Origin: Paludibacterium paludis
GTDB taxonomy: Bacteria > Pseudomonadota > Gammaproteobacteria > Burkholderiales > Chromobacteriaceae
Reading direction: 5' to 3'
NCBI RefSeq assembly: GCF_018802605.1
Contig: NZ_CP069161.1
Coordinates: 2,046,001 to 2,110,000, forward strand
DNA: 64,000 bases
Made by a program: the position numbers and the translations under genes. Below, piece after piece: positions 36,016-44,645 of the stretch. How positions within the stretch are numbered: the first letter of the stretch is position 1; the number at the start of each line of letters is the position of its first letter. Under the pieces are notes generated by a model. That model was not told the DNA's origin. It ran no database searches and saw only the letters and a list, made by a program, of their open reading frames with translations.

Positions 36016-38097
36016 ATGGCCAAACGATCATTCACGATTTTGCGCTTTGCGACACGCCTCGACGTGATCGTGGTGATTCTGCTCGTGCCGCTGGTCCTGA
36101 TGTTCGCCATTCAGCGCCGCATCGCCGATGGCTTCGACAAGGCCACGCTGCATGCTTTTCATCATGAAGCCAATGCCGGACTGACGGTTTTCCAGCATAC
36201 GTTGCGCCAGCTGCACCAGACGCTCGACGATCTGGCCGATTTGTACCGGGACGGCACCAACACTCCAGAACGACGGCATGAAATCATCGTGCGGATGACC
36301 GATGTCGCCGGTATCCGCGAAGTGCGCTGGATCGGGTCGCCGATGCTGCGCGACAGGTCGGCCACCACGGTGTTTCTGCGGCACGGGCAACGGGCCCGGA
36401 GCATCGCTCCCCAAACAGAACGGGTTTTGCAGTCCGCCATCGACAGCCGCTATGACGATGCGCATTTTTTTGTCGTACCGCACTGGTTCGCTCCCGGCGA
36501 CGAGTCTCGTGACGACTGGATCGTGGTGCCGCTGACGACGCTGGCCGGGCAGCGCGGCATGCTGCTTGTGCGGCTGGATCTTGCCGCGCTGCTCGCGCCG
36601 CTCGTGTCGGATCCCTCCGTTGTGTTCCAGGTCACGGATGTCACGTCCGCCCATGCGGAAAAACTGCTGTACCTCAGCCGCGCGGACGGGCTGGGCCGTT
36701 ACGCCCGGTCAGCGCAAATGGAGTTCGGCGGACGGGTCTTCAAGGCGGCGATCATGCCGACATCCGTTACCCTGAACAGCGACAAACAGTACCTGCAGTG
36801 GGCGATGCTGCTACTGGGCATCGCCTTTTCCTTGTTGATGGGCGGCTTTCTGATCGCGCTGGCGCGCCGCTCGATGTCCGCCCAGCGGGCCGCGCTCGAA
36901 AGCGCCCGGGCGTACCGCGAGAGCGAGGCGCGTTTCCGGATCTTTGCCACCAGCGCGTCCGACTGGTTTTGGGAGGTCGACAGGGACGGAAGGCTGGTGT
37001 ACTGCTCCGAGCACATCCAGGCGATTCTCGGCATTCCCCGCGAATCGCTCCTTGGCCGGCCCTGGCATACCCTGCAGGCGTTCATGGTGGACCCAGAGCG
37101 CAGCGAAGGTCTTGGCCGGCTGTTCACGGATTGCGAGCCGTTTCGTCATTACGGATTTCCGTGCCTGACGGTGGACGGCGCTTGGCGTTACCTGGAAATC
37201 AGCGGAACGCCGGTGTTCGACGAACGGGGAGACTTGCTGGTGTTCCGGGGGGTGGGCACGGACGTGACTGAGCGGCGGATGGTGGAGGAGGAACTGGTCC
37301 GGCATCGGGAACATCTGCAAGAGGCGATCGAGCAGCGTACGCACGACCTGTCGATGGCCAAGGAGGCCGCCGAGCGGGCCAACCGGGCCAAGTCGGAGTT
37401 CCTGGCCAATATGTCCCACGAGTTGCGTACTCCGATGCACGGTATTCTGAGCTTCGCCGAAATGGGGCAGATCAAGGCCGCCAACGCCGATCGGGACAAG
37501 TTGCGTCATTATTTTTCGAACATCCACGCAAGCGGTGTCCGGCTGCTGCACTTGCTCAACGATCTGCTCGACCTGTCCAAGCTCGAGTCGGGCAAGATGC
37601 AGTTCGAAATGGGCTGGTTCAATCTGGCGACGATAACGCGCGCTTGCCTGCAGGCGGAGGAAGGGCATTTGGAACGGCGGGGCCTGACATGCCGGCTCGA
37701 TGCGCCCGATGAGCCGCTGATGGCGTATTTCGACCCGGTCAGGATCACCCAGGTGATCGGCAATCTGTTGTCGAACGCGATGAAGTTTTCCGGGGAGGGA
37801 ACCACGATACATGTCCGACTGGCTCGGGATGGGGGGCGGGTCGCGCTTGTCGTGGAAGATGAAGGCATCGGGATCCCCGAGGCCGAACTGGAGGCGGTGT
37901 TCGACAAGTTCGTGCAGAGCAGCAAGACCCACAGCGGAGCGGGAGGCACCGGGCTTGGCCTGTCCATTTGCCGGGAAATCGTCCGGGCGCATCAGGGTTT
38001 CATCGTCGCGCGCAACAATCCTCACGGGCGCGGAGCCTCTTTGGAAGTGAGTTTTCCGGTGGGGGTCGCCCCGGAAAAGAGCGCCGCCCCCGGATAG
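36016..38097 (+). CDS. Membrane PAS-domain sensor histidine kinase
   Basis: A 693-residue hybrid-free sensor kinase. TM1 is at about residues 15-32, a periplasmic sensory domain spans to about 260, TM2 is 261-283. A PAS domain (about 300-425, ASDWFWEVDRDGRLVYCSE) follows, then a coiled coil and a HisKA domain with MSHELRTPMHG, phospho-acceptor His468. The HATPase domain has the N box NLLSNAMKFS, G1 VEDEGIGIP and G2 GGTGLGLSI. No receiver domain is fused and no response regulator gene is adjacent, so the partner lies elsewhere. AAGGATCG precedes the ATG. Confidence 0.92.
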   Translation: MAKRSFTILRFATRLDVIVVILLVPLVLMFAIQRRIADGFDKATLHAFHHEANAGLTVFQHTLRQLHQTLDDLADLYRDGTNTPERRHEIIVRMTDVAGIREVRWIGSPMLRDRSATTVFLRHGQRARSIAPQTERVLQSAIDSRYDDAHFFVVPHWFAPGDESRDDWIVVPLTTLAGQRGMLLVRLDLAALLAPLVSDPSVVFQVTDVTSAHAEKLLYLSRADGLGRYARSAQMEFGGRVFKAAIMPTSVTLNSDKQYLQWAMLLLGIAFSLLMGGFLIALARRSMSAQRAALESARAYRESEARFRIFATSASDWFWEVDRDGRLVYCSEHIQAILGIPRESLLGRPWHTLQAFMVDPERSEGLGRLFTDCEPFRHYGFPCLTVDGAWRYLEISGTPVFDERGDLLVFRGVGTDVTERRMVEEELVRHREHLQEAIEQRTHDLSMAKEAAERANRAKSEFLANMSHELRTPMHGILSFAEMGQIKAANADRDKLRHYFSNIHASGVRLLHLLNDLLDLSKLESGKMQFEMGWFNLATITRACLQAEEGHLERRGLTCRLDAPDEPLMAYFDPVRITQVIGNLLSNAMKFSGEGTTIHVRLARDGGRVALVVEDEGIGIPEAELEAVFDKFVQSSKTHSGAGGTGLGLSICREIVRAHQGFIVARNNPHGRGASLEVSFPVGVAPEKSAAPG

Positions 38098-38108
38098 GGC
38101 GCGGCGGG

Positions 38109-38471
38109 CTAGCCGGTGACGACGGTTTTGGCGTAGCTGTCCCGCTCGATGTCGACGATTTCCGCGCACACCTGGATGTCCAGTCCGGGGTGCGCCGGTA
38201 CGCGGGATTGCAGGGCGTTCAGCACGCACGCCGACAGCGCGCGGCGGGTTTCGATGTCGCGGCCCGTCAGTATCGCCAGCTTCGCATGGACAAAAGCCCT
38301 GCCCGCGCGGCGGGTTCCGATCGCGAACGTATCCGTTTTCCTGGCCCGGCTTTTGATGTCGGCCTCCTCGAAATGGCCGCTGGCGGCAAGATCCCGGTTG
38401 ATGTGTTCCAGCGCGAGGGCCGCGTCGAATCGCTCGAGGTTGGCGGAATATTCCAGTGTCAGGTGTGGCAT
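38109..38471 (-). CDS. 5-carboxymethyl-2-hydroxymuconate isomerase-family protein
   Basis: A 120-residue tautomerase-superfamily protein of the CHMI/HpcD type. The mature N-terminus would be Pro2, the usual catalytic base (MPHLTLEYSANL). The typical AFVHAKLAILTGRDIETRR segment and C-terminal EIVDIERDSYAK are present. In E. coli the enzyme acts in homoprotocatechuate breakdown, but no other pathway gene is nearby, so the real substrate is uncertain. It lies 54 bases after the LplT-like gene on the same strand. Confidence 0.85.
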   Translation of the reverse strand: MPHLTLEYSANLERFDAALALEHINRDLAASGHFEEADIKSRARKTDTFAIGTRRAGRAFVHAKLAILTGRDIETRRALSACVLNALQSRVPAHPGLDIQVCAEIVDIERDSYAKTVVTG

Positions 38472-38525
38472 TCGGTGTTTCCGGTTGGTGGTGTCAGTCG
38501 ACGTGTCGGCGGAGTCCGCCGCCTG

Positions 38526-39863
38526 TCATCGGCCAAGCCAGCTGAGCGCGAGCCCGCGCAAACGCGCCGAACTGAGCCAGAGGTGGGCGGTGGCGACGAG
38601 ATTGAGCGCGGCGACGCACAGGAACAGCACGGCGACCGAACGCACTTGCGACAGCAGCGCGGTGGACAGGATTGTGGCGGCGATCATGTAAAAGCCGTTG
38701 ACGATGTTGTTGGCGGCAATGGCGCGGGAGCGGAACGATTCCGGGCTGGCGGTTTGCAGCCAGGTGTACAGCGGTACCGTGAAAAAGCCGCCGAACAGAC
38801 CGAGCAAGGTGACGTCGGCCAGGGTTCGCCACAGCGCGGGCTGGCCGATCAGTGCCGCGAGCGGCAGCAGCGGGCCGGTGTGGCGGGTCCAGGCCGACAG
38901 GGCCAGATCCGCGCCGAACACCGACATCCCGAGGCTTCCCGCCATGATCAGTTCCAGCCGCAGATGGCCATGCGACAGTCTGGCACAGACGATCGACCCC
39001 AGTCCGATGCCGACGGAGAACAACGTCAGAAGCAGGGTGAACACTTCCACGGTGCCGCCCAGTTGCTCGGCGGCGAACGTCGTCAGTTGCGACGTGTAAA
39101 TCACTCCCATCAGCCAGAACCAGGAAATGCCGCGAATCGCCGAGCGGACCTCGGGAATGGCCCATGCGTGGCGAAGCAGTTCTCGGGTGTCGCGGACCAC
39201 GTTCCAGGACAGGGCCAGCCGGGCGGCCGTGGGCGGGGCGGAGGGCATGCGCCGGCTGAACAGCCAGCCCGCCGCGGCGGTCGCCAGGAGCGCGGCCTCG
39301 GCGACACGAACATCGCCGCCGGTCATCAGGCTGCCGCCGATCTGGCCGAGCAAAATGGCGAGGAAGGTTCCCATCTCGATCAGTCCGTTGCCTTCCACCA
39401 GCTCGTCTTCGGACAGGTACTGGGGCAGCACCGAATACTTGAGCGGGCCGAAAAAGGCTGAATGCGTGCCCATCAGGAACAGGGAAAACAGCAGAATGGC
39501 CGCCGAACGGGTCGCGAACCCGGCGCTGGCGACCAGCATGATGGCGATTTCCGCGAGTTTCACATAGCGGGCGATGCGGGCCTTGTCGAGGCTTTCGGAA
39601 AGCTTGCCCGCCGTGGCGGAAAACAGGAAGAAGGGCAGAACGAATATCCCGGATGCCGCCATCACCAGCTGGGCCGGCGCGATGCCCGCCATGGCCAGCC
39701 CCTGATAGGTGATCATCACGGTGATGGCGGTCTTGAGCAGGTTGTCGTTGAATGCGCCGAGAAACTGGGTGCCGAACAGCGGCAAAAAACGGCGGGTGGC
39801 GAAAAAGGAAAAAGCGGGACGCACGGTTAGGTATGCCGTATCAGAAATGAGCGGGAATCGCAT
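38526..39863 (-). CDS. LplT-like major facilitator (lysophospholipid transporter family)
   Basis: A 445-residue twelve-helix MFS protein. The start FLPLFGTQFLGAFNDNLLKTAI is the hallmark of the LplT family, which flips 2-acyl-lysophospholipids across the inner membrane for re-acylation. In many bacteria it is fused to or followed by an acyltransferase/acyl-ACP synthetase (Aas); here no Aas gene is adjacent. A central GKLSESLDKARIARYVK loop contains the MFS motif A-like region. The role is inferred by family. Confidence 0.83.
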   Translation of the reverse strand: MRFPLISDTAYLTVRPAFSFFATRRFLPLFGTQFLGAFNDNLLKTAITVMITYQGLAMAGIAPAQLVMAASGIFVLPFFLFSATAGKLSESLDKARIARYVKLAEIAIMLVASAGFATRSAAILLFSLFLMGTHSAFFGPLKYSVLPQYLSEDELVEGNGLIEMGTFLAILLGQIGGSLMTGGDVRVAEAALLATAAAGWLFSRRMPSAPPTAARLALSWNVVRDTRELLRHAWAIPEVRSAIRGISWFWLMGVIYTSQLTTFAAEQLGGTVEVFTLLLTLFSVGIGLGSIVCARLSHGHLRLELIMAGSLGMSVFGADLALSAWTRHTGPLLPLAALIGQPALWRTLADVTLLGLFGGFFTVPLYTWLQTASPESFRSRAIAANNIVNGFYMIAATILSTALLSQVRSVAVLFLCVAALNLVATAHLWLSSARLRGLALSWLGR

Positions 39864-39900
39864 GGTAGCCGATTCCCGCGTCCGAGTCAGCCATTCGGCA

Positions 39901-41190
39901 TTAAAGAATCTGCTGCCACAGATTGGCGACCGTGGCGGTCATCAGCCCCGCCATGACCGCGCCTGCGAGCGCGCGCAACCCAAGCCCGGCGAGCGCGCCC
40001 TTCTGGTTTTCCGCGAGACTGCCGATGCCGGCCACGCAAATGCCGATCGAACCGAAATTGGAGAAGCTCGCCAGCGCATACGTGGCGACCATCACCGAAG
40101 GCGCCGACAGCGTGCCGGCCTGCTTCATCCTCGCCAGGTCAAGGTAGGCGATGAATTCGTTGATGACGATTTTCTGGCCGATCAGGCTGCCGACCTGCAA
40201 CGATTCCGCCCAGCTGATTCCCATCAGGAAAGCGAACACCCGGAAAACCTGGCCGAACAGATATTCGAGCGTCAGGCTCTGGAATACCCCCGAAGTCGAG
40301 GTCCGGATCAGCGCGTTAAGACCGAACCAGTCGCCGGGGCCTTCGCGCAGCAGGAAATTGGCCATGGCGATCAGCGAGACAATGGCGATCAGGATGGTGG
40401 CGATGGCGCCGGCCATCTTCATGCCATCAAGCGCGCCGCCGACGATGGCGCTGATCAGCGAACCGCGCTCCTGCCGCGGCTCGGGTGCGGAATCGCCCTG
40501 GGAGGGGCAGGCGGTTTCGGGGAAGAGGATTTTGGCGAACACGGCGGCGGAAGCGGCGTTCATGAACGAGGCGGTCAGCAGGAAGCGGGCGAATTTCGCC
40601 TGCTCGAGCGGATCGTTGCCGCCCAGGAAGCTGACATAGGCGGCCATGACGCTGGCGGACAGTGTGCCCATGCCGGCGATCATCACCGTGGCCAGCTCCG
40701 AACGGGTGAGGCTGGCGATGTAGGGGCGGATCAGCAGGGGGGCTTCGGTCTGTCCGAGAAAGATGTTGGCGGCCACAACCAGGCTTTCGCGGCCGCTCAG
40801 GCGCATGGCGCGGGTCATGACCCAGGCGAGCATGGCCACGACTCGCTGCAATAGGCCCAGGTGATAGCACATCGCCGACAGCGCGGAAAAGAAAATCACC
40901 ACGGGCAGCACCACGAAGGCGAACACGAAGCCGAAACGCGCCGGACGCGCAAGATCGCCGAACACGAAGCCCGCGCCTTCGGCGGAAAACGCCAGCATGC
41001 GGGCGAAACCGTCGCCCATGGCGCTGAATGCGGCATTCACCGCGGGAACATAGGTGATGAGAACGTACAGGGCGCTTTGAATGGCCAGACCGGTCGCCAC
41101 GGTGCGCCAGGCGATGGCGCGGCGATTGGTGGACAGTCCCCAGGCCATGGCGAGCAGCAGCAGGACACCCGCGAAAGTTTGAAAGAGCAT
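39901..41190 (-). CDS. NupC-family concentrative nucleoside transporter
   Basis: A 429-residue CNT-family inner-membrane symporter. Family blocks are FFSALSAMCYHLGLLQ near residue 105, GQTEAPLLIRPY near 145, MATVMIAGMGTLS-type segment near 170 and the C-terminal IGQKIVINEFIAYLDL and LASFSNFGSIGICVAGIG motifs, which line the nucleoside and cation sites. It imports nucleosides with H+ or Na+. ATG 41190 is preferred over an in-frame TTG four codons earlier. It lies upstream of the LplT-like gene on the same strand (37 bases between). Confidence 0.9.
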   Translation of the reverse strand: MLFQTFAGVLLLLAMAWGLSTNRRAIAWRTVATGLAIQSALYVLITYVPAVNAAFSAMGDGFARMLAFSAEGAGFVFGDLARPARFGFVFAFVVLPVVIFFSALSAMCYHLGLLQRVVAMLAWVMTRAMRLSGRESLVVAANIFLGQTEAPLLIRPYIASLTRSELATVMIAGMGTLSASVMAAYVSFLGGNDPLEQAKFARFLLTASFMNAASAAVFAKILFPETACPSQGDSAPEPRQERGSLISAIVGGALDGMKMAGAIATILIAIVSLIAMANFLLREGPGDWFGLNALIRTSTSGVFQSLTLEYLFGQVFRVFAFLMGISWAESLQVGSLIGQKIVINEFIAYLDLARMKQAGTLSAPSVMVATYALASFSNFGSIGICVAGIGSLAENQKGALAGLGLRALAGAVMAGLMTATVANLWQQIL

Positions 41191-41229
41191 TATTTTTACC
41201 AAAATTCAGGTTTTCGAGAAAAGCGCGAA

Positions 41230-41257
41230 ATATTAACTGAAATTGGCATTCTGTTAA
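41230..41257 (-). promoter_or_regulatory. Candidate promoter of the nucleoside transporter gene
   Basis: Minus-strand TTAACA (41257-41252), a 16-base spacer and TAATAT (41235-41230) lie 40 bases before the start codon, in an AT-rich gap between the transporter and the LysR gene. Confidence 0.45.
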
Positions 41258-41317
41258 ATTATTTGGAAAATCTTATTGATTAAGCATGACTATTTTTGTT
41301 TGTAATGCATTTTGTCG

Positions 41318-42244
41318 TTAAGTTGGCGTGGCTGTCTCGGCGATGGCGGCGCGAATGAAACGATGCAGCGGGTCGTTGCGCATCCTCGGGTGCCAGAGTA
41401 GCTCGATGGTCAGGGTCAGTTTCTCGCCAGCGATTCGGGCCCGGCGCAACGTGTGGCCGCGGTCGGCCAGCGCCGTCGCGATCATGTCCGGCAAGACGGC
41501 GACGGTGGGGAGCCTTGCCAGAATGGCCGGCATGGCCAGCAGGCTTGCCGTCGAGGCGACAATCCGGCGGCTTAAGCCGTGCTCGGCAAGCCGTGTGTCG
41601 ACCAGTCCGGCGCTTTCCCCCGCGTAGGAAGGAAAGATATGTGGATAGTCCGCCAGCGTGGCGAGCGGCAATTCGTCCGGAAGACTCAGGCGGGACGGGT
41701 GGTAAAAACAGACGAGCCGGGAGGGGAACAACCTTTCGCGGGCCAGCCGCGGGGTTTCCCGAGGGAAATAGCCGATCGCGCCGTCGATGCCGCCCGACTC
41801 CAGTGCGGCCTCCACGCTTCCCGAAGGCATGGCTTCGACGCTCAGCGCGAGGCCGGGAGCGCTCCTCTGCAGGTCGGCGATCAGATCGGGCAGCAGCACG
41901 GCTTCCAGCAAATCCGGCATGGCCAGCCTGAATGTGCCGCGGGCGGAGGCGGGGTCGAAACGGTCGCAAGGGCGAAGCAAAGCCTGTCCCTGCGCCAGCC
42001 AGTGGGCCAGCGGCAGTTTCAGGGATTCGGCCAGCGGGGTGAGCACCATTTCCCGCCCGTGCCGGCACAGCAGTTCGTCGCCAAGCGTTTCCCTCAAGCG
42101 CTTGAGAATGTGGCTGACCGCGGGCTGCCCAAGGCACAACTGCGCGGCGCTGGCGCTGACGCTGCGGGTTTCGAGCAGGGTGTACAGCACCGCGAGGTTG
42201 TTCAGATCCAGGCGGCGCAGCAGCAGGACATTTATATCATTCAT
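41318..42244 (-). CDS. LysR-family transcriptional regulator
   Basis: A 308-residue LTTR. The N-terminal winged helix reads LDLNNLAVLYTLLETRSVSA with ASAAQLCLGQPAVSHILKRL as the recognition region (residues 12-55). A long linker helix and the two-lobed effector domain (about 95-300) follow. It is divergent from the MFS exporter gene at 42.3-43.8 kb with 74-86 bases between, the standard arrangement for LTTR control of a neighbour; a 17-base palindrome sits in the gap. The effector is unknown. Confidence 0.92.
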   Translation of the reverse strand: MNDINVLLLRRLDLNNLAVLYTLLETRSVSASAAQLCLGQPAVSHILKRLRETLGDELLCRHGREMVLTPLAESLKLPLAHWLAQGQALLRPCDRFDPASARGTFRLAMPDLLEAVLLPDLIADLQRSAPGLALSVEAMPSGSVEAALESGGIDGAIGYFPRETPRLARERLFPSRLVCFYHPSRLSLPDELPLATLADYPHIFPSYAGESAGLVDTRLAEHGLSRRIVASTASLLAMPAILARLPTVAVLPDMIATALADRGHTLRRARIAGEKLTLTIELLWHPRMRNDPLHRFIRAAIAETATPT

Positions 42245-42265
42245 AGTAATGCATTGTATCTATAT

Positions 42266-42282
42266 CATTGATTTTATCAATG
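42266..42282. promoter_or_regulatory. Palindromic operator for the divergent LysR/MFS pair
   Basis: CATTGAT-TTT-ATCAATG is a perfect seven-base inverted repeat with a three-base spacer and fits the LTTR T-N11-A rule. It lies 22 bases before the lysR start codon and about 50 before the exporter start, so one bound regulator could repress its own gene and activate the other. Confidence 0.65.
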
Positions 42283-42330
42283 CGAATGACGTCTCTACAC
42301 TAGGGGTTTTCTTTTTGGGTGCGGCGCGCC

Positions 42331-43845
42331 ATGGCATTGATCGATTCAAGTCCTTCTTCTTTCCGGCAGACCGGCGGCGGCTGGCGCGTGCCGGCCATCA
42401 TGGCGCTGGCGGCCCTGGAGTTTGTGCAGAACGGGATGCTGAATTTCGCATCGTCCTATGTGATGGGCGGAGTCAGGGGCGGGCCGGAGGAGTTCAGTTT
42501 CGCGGCGATGGCCTACGCGGTTTGCGCGCTTGTCGCGCTGTTTCATCACCGGTGGTGTGTCGACCGGTGGGGGCCGCGGCGGTTCGTTCAGGCGTCCCTG
42601 GCCGTTTTCGCGCTGGGCGGCGCGGGTTGCGCCCTTGCCGAAACCCCGGCGGCGTTCATTGCGGCGCGAGCCTTGCAAGGCCTGGGCGGCGCGGCGTTCT
42701 TCACGGCGGCGCGTGTCCAGATCAACCGGCTCGAAGGACGGACAAAGCTGCTGGCGCTGCTGTGTTTCGGTTATGCCCTGCTGCTCGGATCTGCGCTGGG
42801 GCCGCTCATGGGCGGGGCTCTGATCGAGTCGCTTGGCTGGCGATGGATTTTCTGGGGCATGGCGCCCTGGATCGCGACGGGCGTGCTGGCGTCGTGCGCG
42901 ATGCCGGAGGCGCCGGATGGCCGCGCCGATCCGGGCTACCGCCCCGGCGCGTTTGCCTGGCTGCTCGGGATGCTATTCCTGCTGCAGTTCGCGATCCAGC
43001 AAACCCCTTACGAGTTTTTCGGGGAACCCGGCATTCCCGGGACGTCCCTGATCCTCGCCGCGCTGTTTCTTGGCGGATTCCTGTTGCTGCGCGGCCCGGC
43101 CGGCGGCGCGGTATGGCAACGGCTGGGAACGGCCCGGTATCTGACCGGTTTGCTCTTTTACGGCCTGTTCTACGCGTTGATGGCCGCCAACAACTATGTG
43201 ATGCCGGTCATGGTCCAGCAGGTCATGGGCTTTGATGTTCCGACAACCGGTGTGCTGCTGTCGGTCGGCTTTTTCTCGGGCATGGTATTCGCGACGATCT
43301 ATGCCCGGATCCTTTTTGCGACGTCCTCGCTCGGCATCCGTCTGCCGATGGTGGCGGCCTGTCTGTTTCTGGCCTTGTCCGCGCAGTTGCTGACACGGGA
43401 AACACCGGTGAGCACGATCGGGCGTCTGGCCGCCATTCTGTTGCTCAATGGCGGGTTCCTCGCGTTGTTCGTCATCTCCGTGGCGCAGGGTACCTTTCTT
43501 GGCATCGGCGAGGATGCGTTCACCCAAGCCTATCAGACCAAGAACATGGTGCGGCAGGTGGCGCTCTCGGCGGCCGTGGCATTGAGCACGGTATTTCTGC
43601 AGGCGCGCAATGCCCTGCATTACGCGCGATTGACAGAAGGGTTTTCCTGGGGCAATCCGGCGTTCGGCGAGTCCATGCAACGTCTTGCCGAGGCGGGGCT
43701 TGGCCGGAATCAGGCGCTGGGCGAACTGTCCAGGGAGGTGACCCGACAGGCGATGATGCTCTCCTGCCAGGACTTTTTCCGGATGGAATCCCTGGTGTGC
43801 TTGGCTTTGATGGGGGTGATCGCGGCGCAAAAGACGCTTCGCTGA
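42331..43845 (+). CDS. DHA2-like major facilitator exporter
   Basis: A 504-residue MFS protein with about fourteen hydrophobic segments, the DHA2 drug:H+ antiporter size. The loop after helix 2 reads DRWGPRRFVQAS, a motif-A equivalent, and RALQGLGGAAFFTAARVQI near residue 115 is motif B-like. A GTG four codons earlier (42319) is an alternative start. It probably exports a toxic compound under control of the divergent LysR protein; no membrane-fusion partner gene is present. Confidence 0.85.
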   Translation: MALIDSSPSSFRQTGGGWRVPAIMALAALEFVQNGMLNFASSYVMGGVRGGPEEFSFAAMAYAVCALVALFHHRWCVDRWGPRRFVQASLAVFALGGAGCALAETPAAFIAARALQGLGGAAFFTAARVQINRLEGRTKLLALLCFGYALLLGSALGPLMGGALIESLGWRWIFWGMAPWIATGVLASCAMPEAPDGRADPGYRPGAFAWLLGMLFLLQFAIQQTPYEFFGEPGIPGTSLILAALFLGGFLLLRGPAGGAVWQRLGTARYLTGLLFYGLFYALMAANNYVMPVMVQQVMGFDVPTTGVLLSVGFFSGMVFATIYARILFATSSLGIRLPMVAACLFLALSAQLLTRETPVSTIGRLAAILLLNGGFLALFVISVAQGTFLGIGEDAFTQAYQTKNMVRQVALSAAVALSTVFLQARNALHYARLTEGFSWGNPAFGESMQRLAEAGLGRNQALGELSREVTRQAMMLSCQDFFRMESLVCLALMGVIAAQKTLR

Positions 43846-43861
43846 TGCGCCGCGCGCGAGC

Positions 43862-44554
43862 TTACCAGGGCAGGGGGGCGGATTCGCCGTTGGCGTGTTC
43901 ACCGTAATAGACCGAGGGCAGGAAGCGCGACAGGTAGGTGAATTCGTTGTAGCAGTGCCGCATCAAGCCGAATCCGAACTCGTCGGGAACGGGCGTGCCG
44001 CCCGACTGGCCAAGATAGAAACGGCTGCGCAGCACGGCGCCATAGGGTGTATCGCGCGCCAGGTGCACCATCTGCCCGTCCAACGGATCGCCGTGTTCGT
44101 CCAGGCTCGCCCGCTCGCCGAAGCCGATGCGCGCATAGACGGCGGCGGAGACGTCGCCCCGCGCGCGAGCGTCATCCAGTCGCGCCGGGTCGAACAGGAC
44201 ACTGGGGTCATGAAACTTCAGCACGGCCTGCACCGGAGGAATGTCGCCCAGCGACTCGACGGCGCGGATCGAGGCGCCAATATAGCTTTCCCCTCTTTTC
44301 CAGTTGGTGTCCCAGCCTTGGTGCGCGACATGATCGTGCGGGTGCCACCAGGCGATGTGCTGTGTTGTTTCGAAAAACGTGAACCACCAGTCGAACATCT
44401 TGCCGCTGCAACCATGCAGGTCGGTCCTGACGGCAACCAGCAACCGCCCGTCGGGCAGCCGCTCAAGCCCGGTTTCCAGGCGCAGCGGTGCCGGGTCGAG
44501 CAGTTCGTCGATAGCGTCAATGGCATGCGAGCGGGCAATCGTATCGGTTTTCAC
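43862..44554 (-). CDS. Diacetylphloroglucinol hydrolase (PhlG)-family protein
   Basis: A 230-residue protein resembling PhlG, the zinc enzyme that cuts the carbon-carbon bond of 2,4-diacetylphloroglucinol to monoacetylphloroglucinol and acetate. Visible are the aromatic block FDWWFTFFETTQHIAWWHPHDH with candidate His ligands, and the C-terminal MRHCYNEFTYLSRFLP with an H-x3-E pair like the PhlG zinc site. The start is GTG at 44554 with GAGGAAGGAAG upstream; the longer open frame beyond it crosses the operator and opposing gene. It is divergent from a TetR gene, the same layout as phlG and its regulator phlH in Pseudomonas. Substrate here unproven. Confidence 0.72.
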   Translation of the reverse strand: MKTDTIARSHAIDAIDELLDPAPLRLETGLERLPDGRLLVAVRTDLHGCSGKMFDWWFTFFETTQHIAWWHPHDHVAHQGWDTNWKRGESYIGASIRAVESLGDIPPVQAVLKFHDPSVLFDPARLDDARARGDVSAAVYARIGFGERASLDEHGDPLDGQMVHLARDTPYGAVLRSRFYLGQSGGTPVPDEFGFGLMRHCYNEFTYLSRFLPSVYYGEHANGESAPLPW

Positions 44555-44597
44555 AGTACACTTCCTTCCTCGTTGATGAACACATGAACACAGTATC

Positions 44598-44630
44598 GTA
44601 TTTAAGAAACGGTGCACGTTTCCAAAATAC
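44598..44630. promoter_or_regulatory. Large palindromic operator for the TetR/PhlG-like pair
   Basis: Arms GTATTTAAGAAACG (44598-44611) and CGTTTCCAAAATAC (44617-44630) are inverted repeats matching at 12 of 14 positions around a GTGCA spacer. The 33-base element lies 44 bases before the hydrolase-like start and 16 before the tetR start, well placed to repress both. TetR-family dimers bind such palindromes. Confidence 0.7.
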
Positions 44631-44645
44631 AATCCTGCGGAGATA

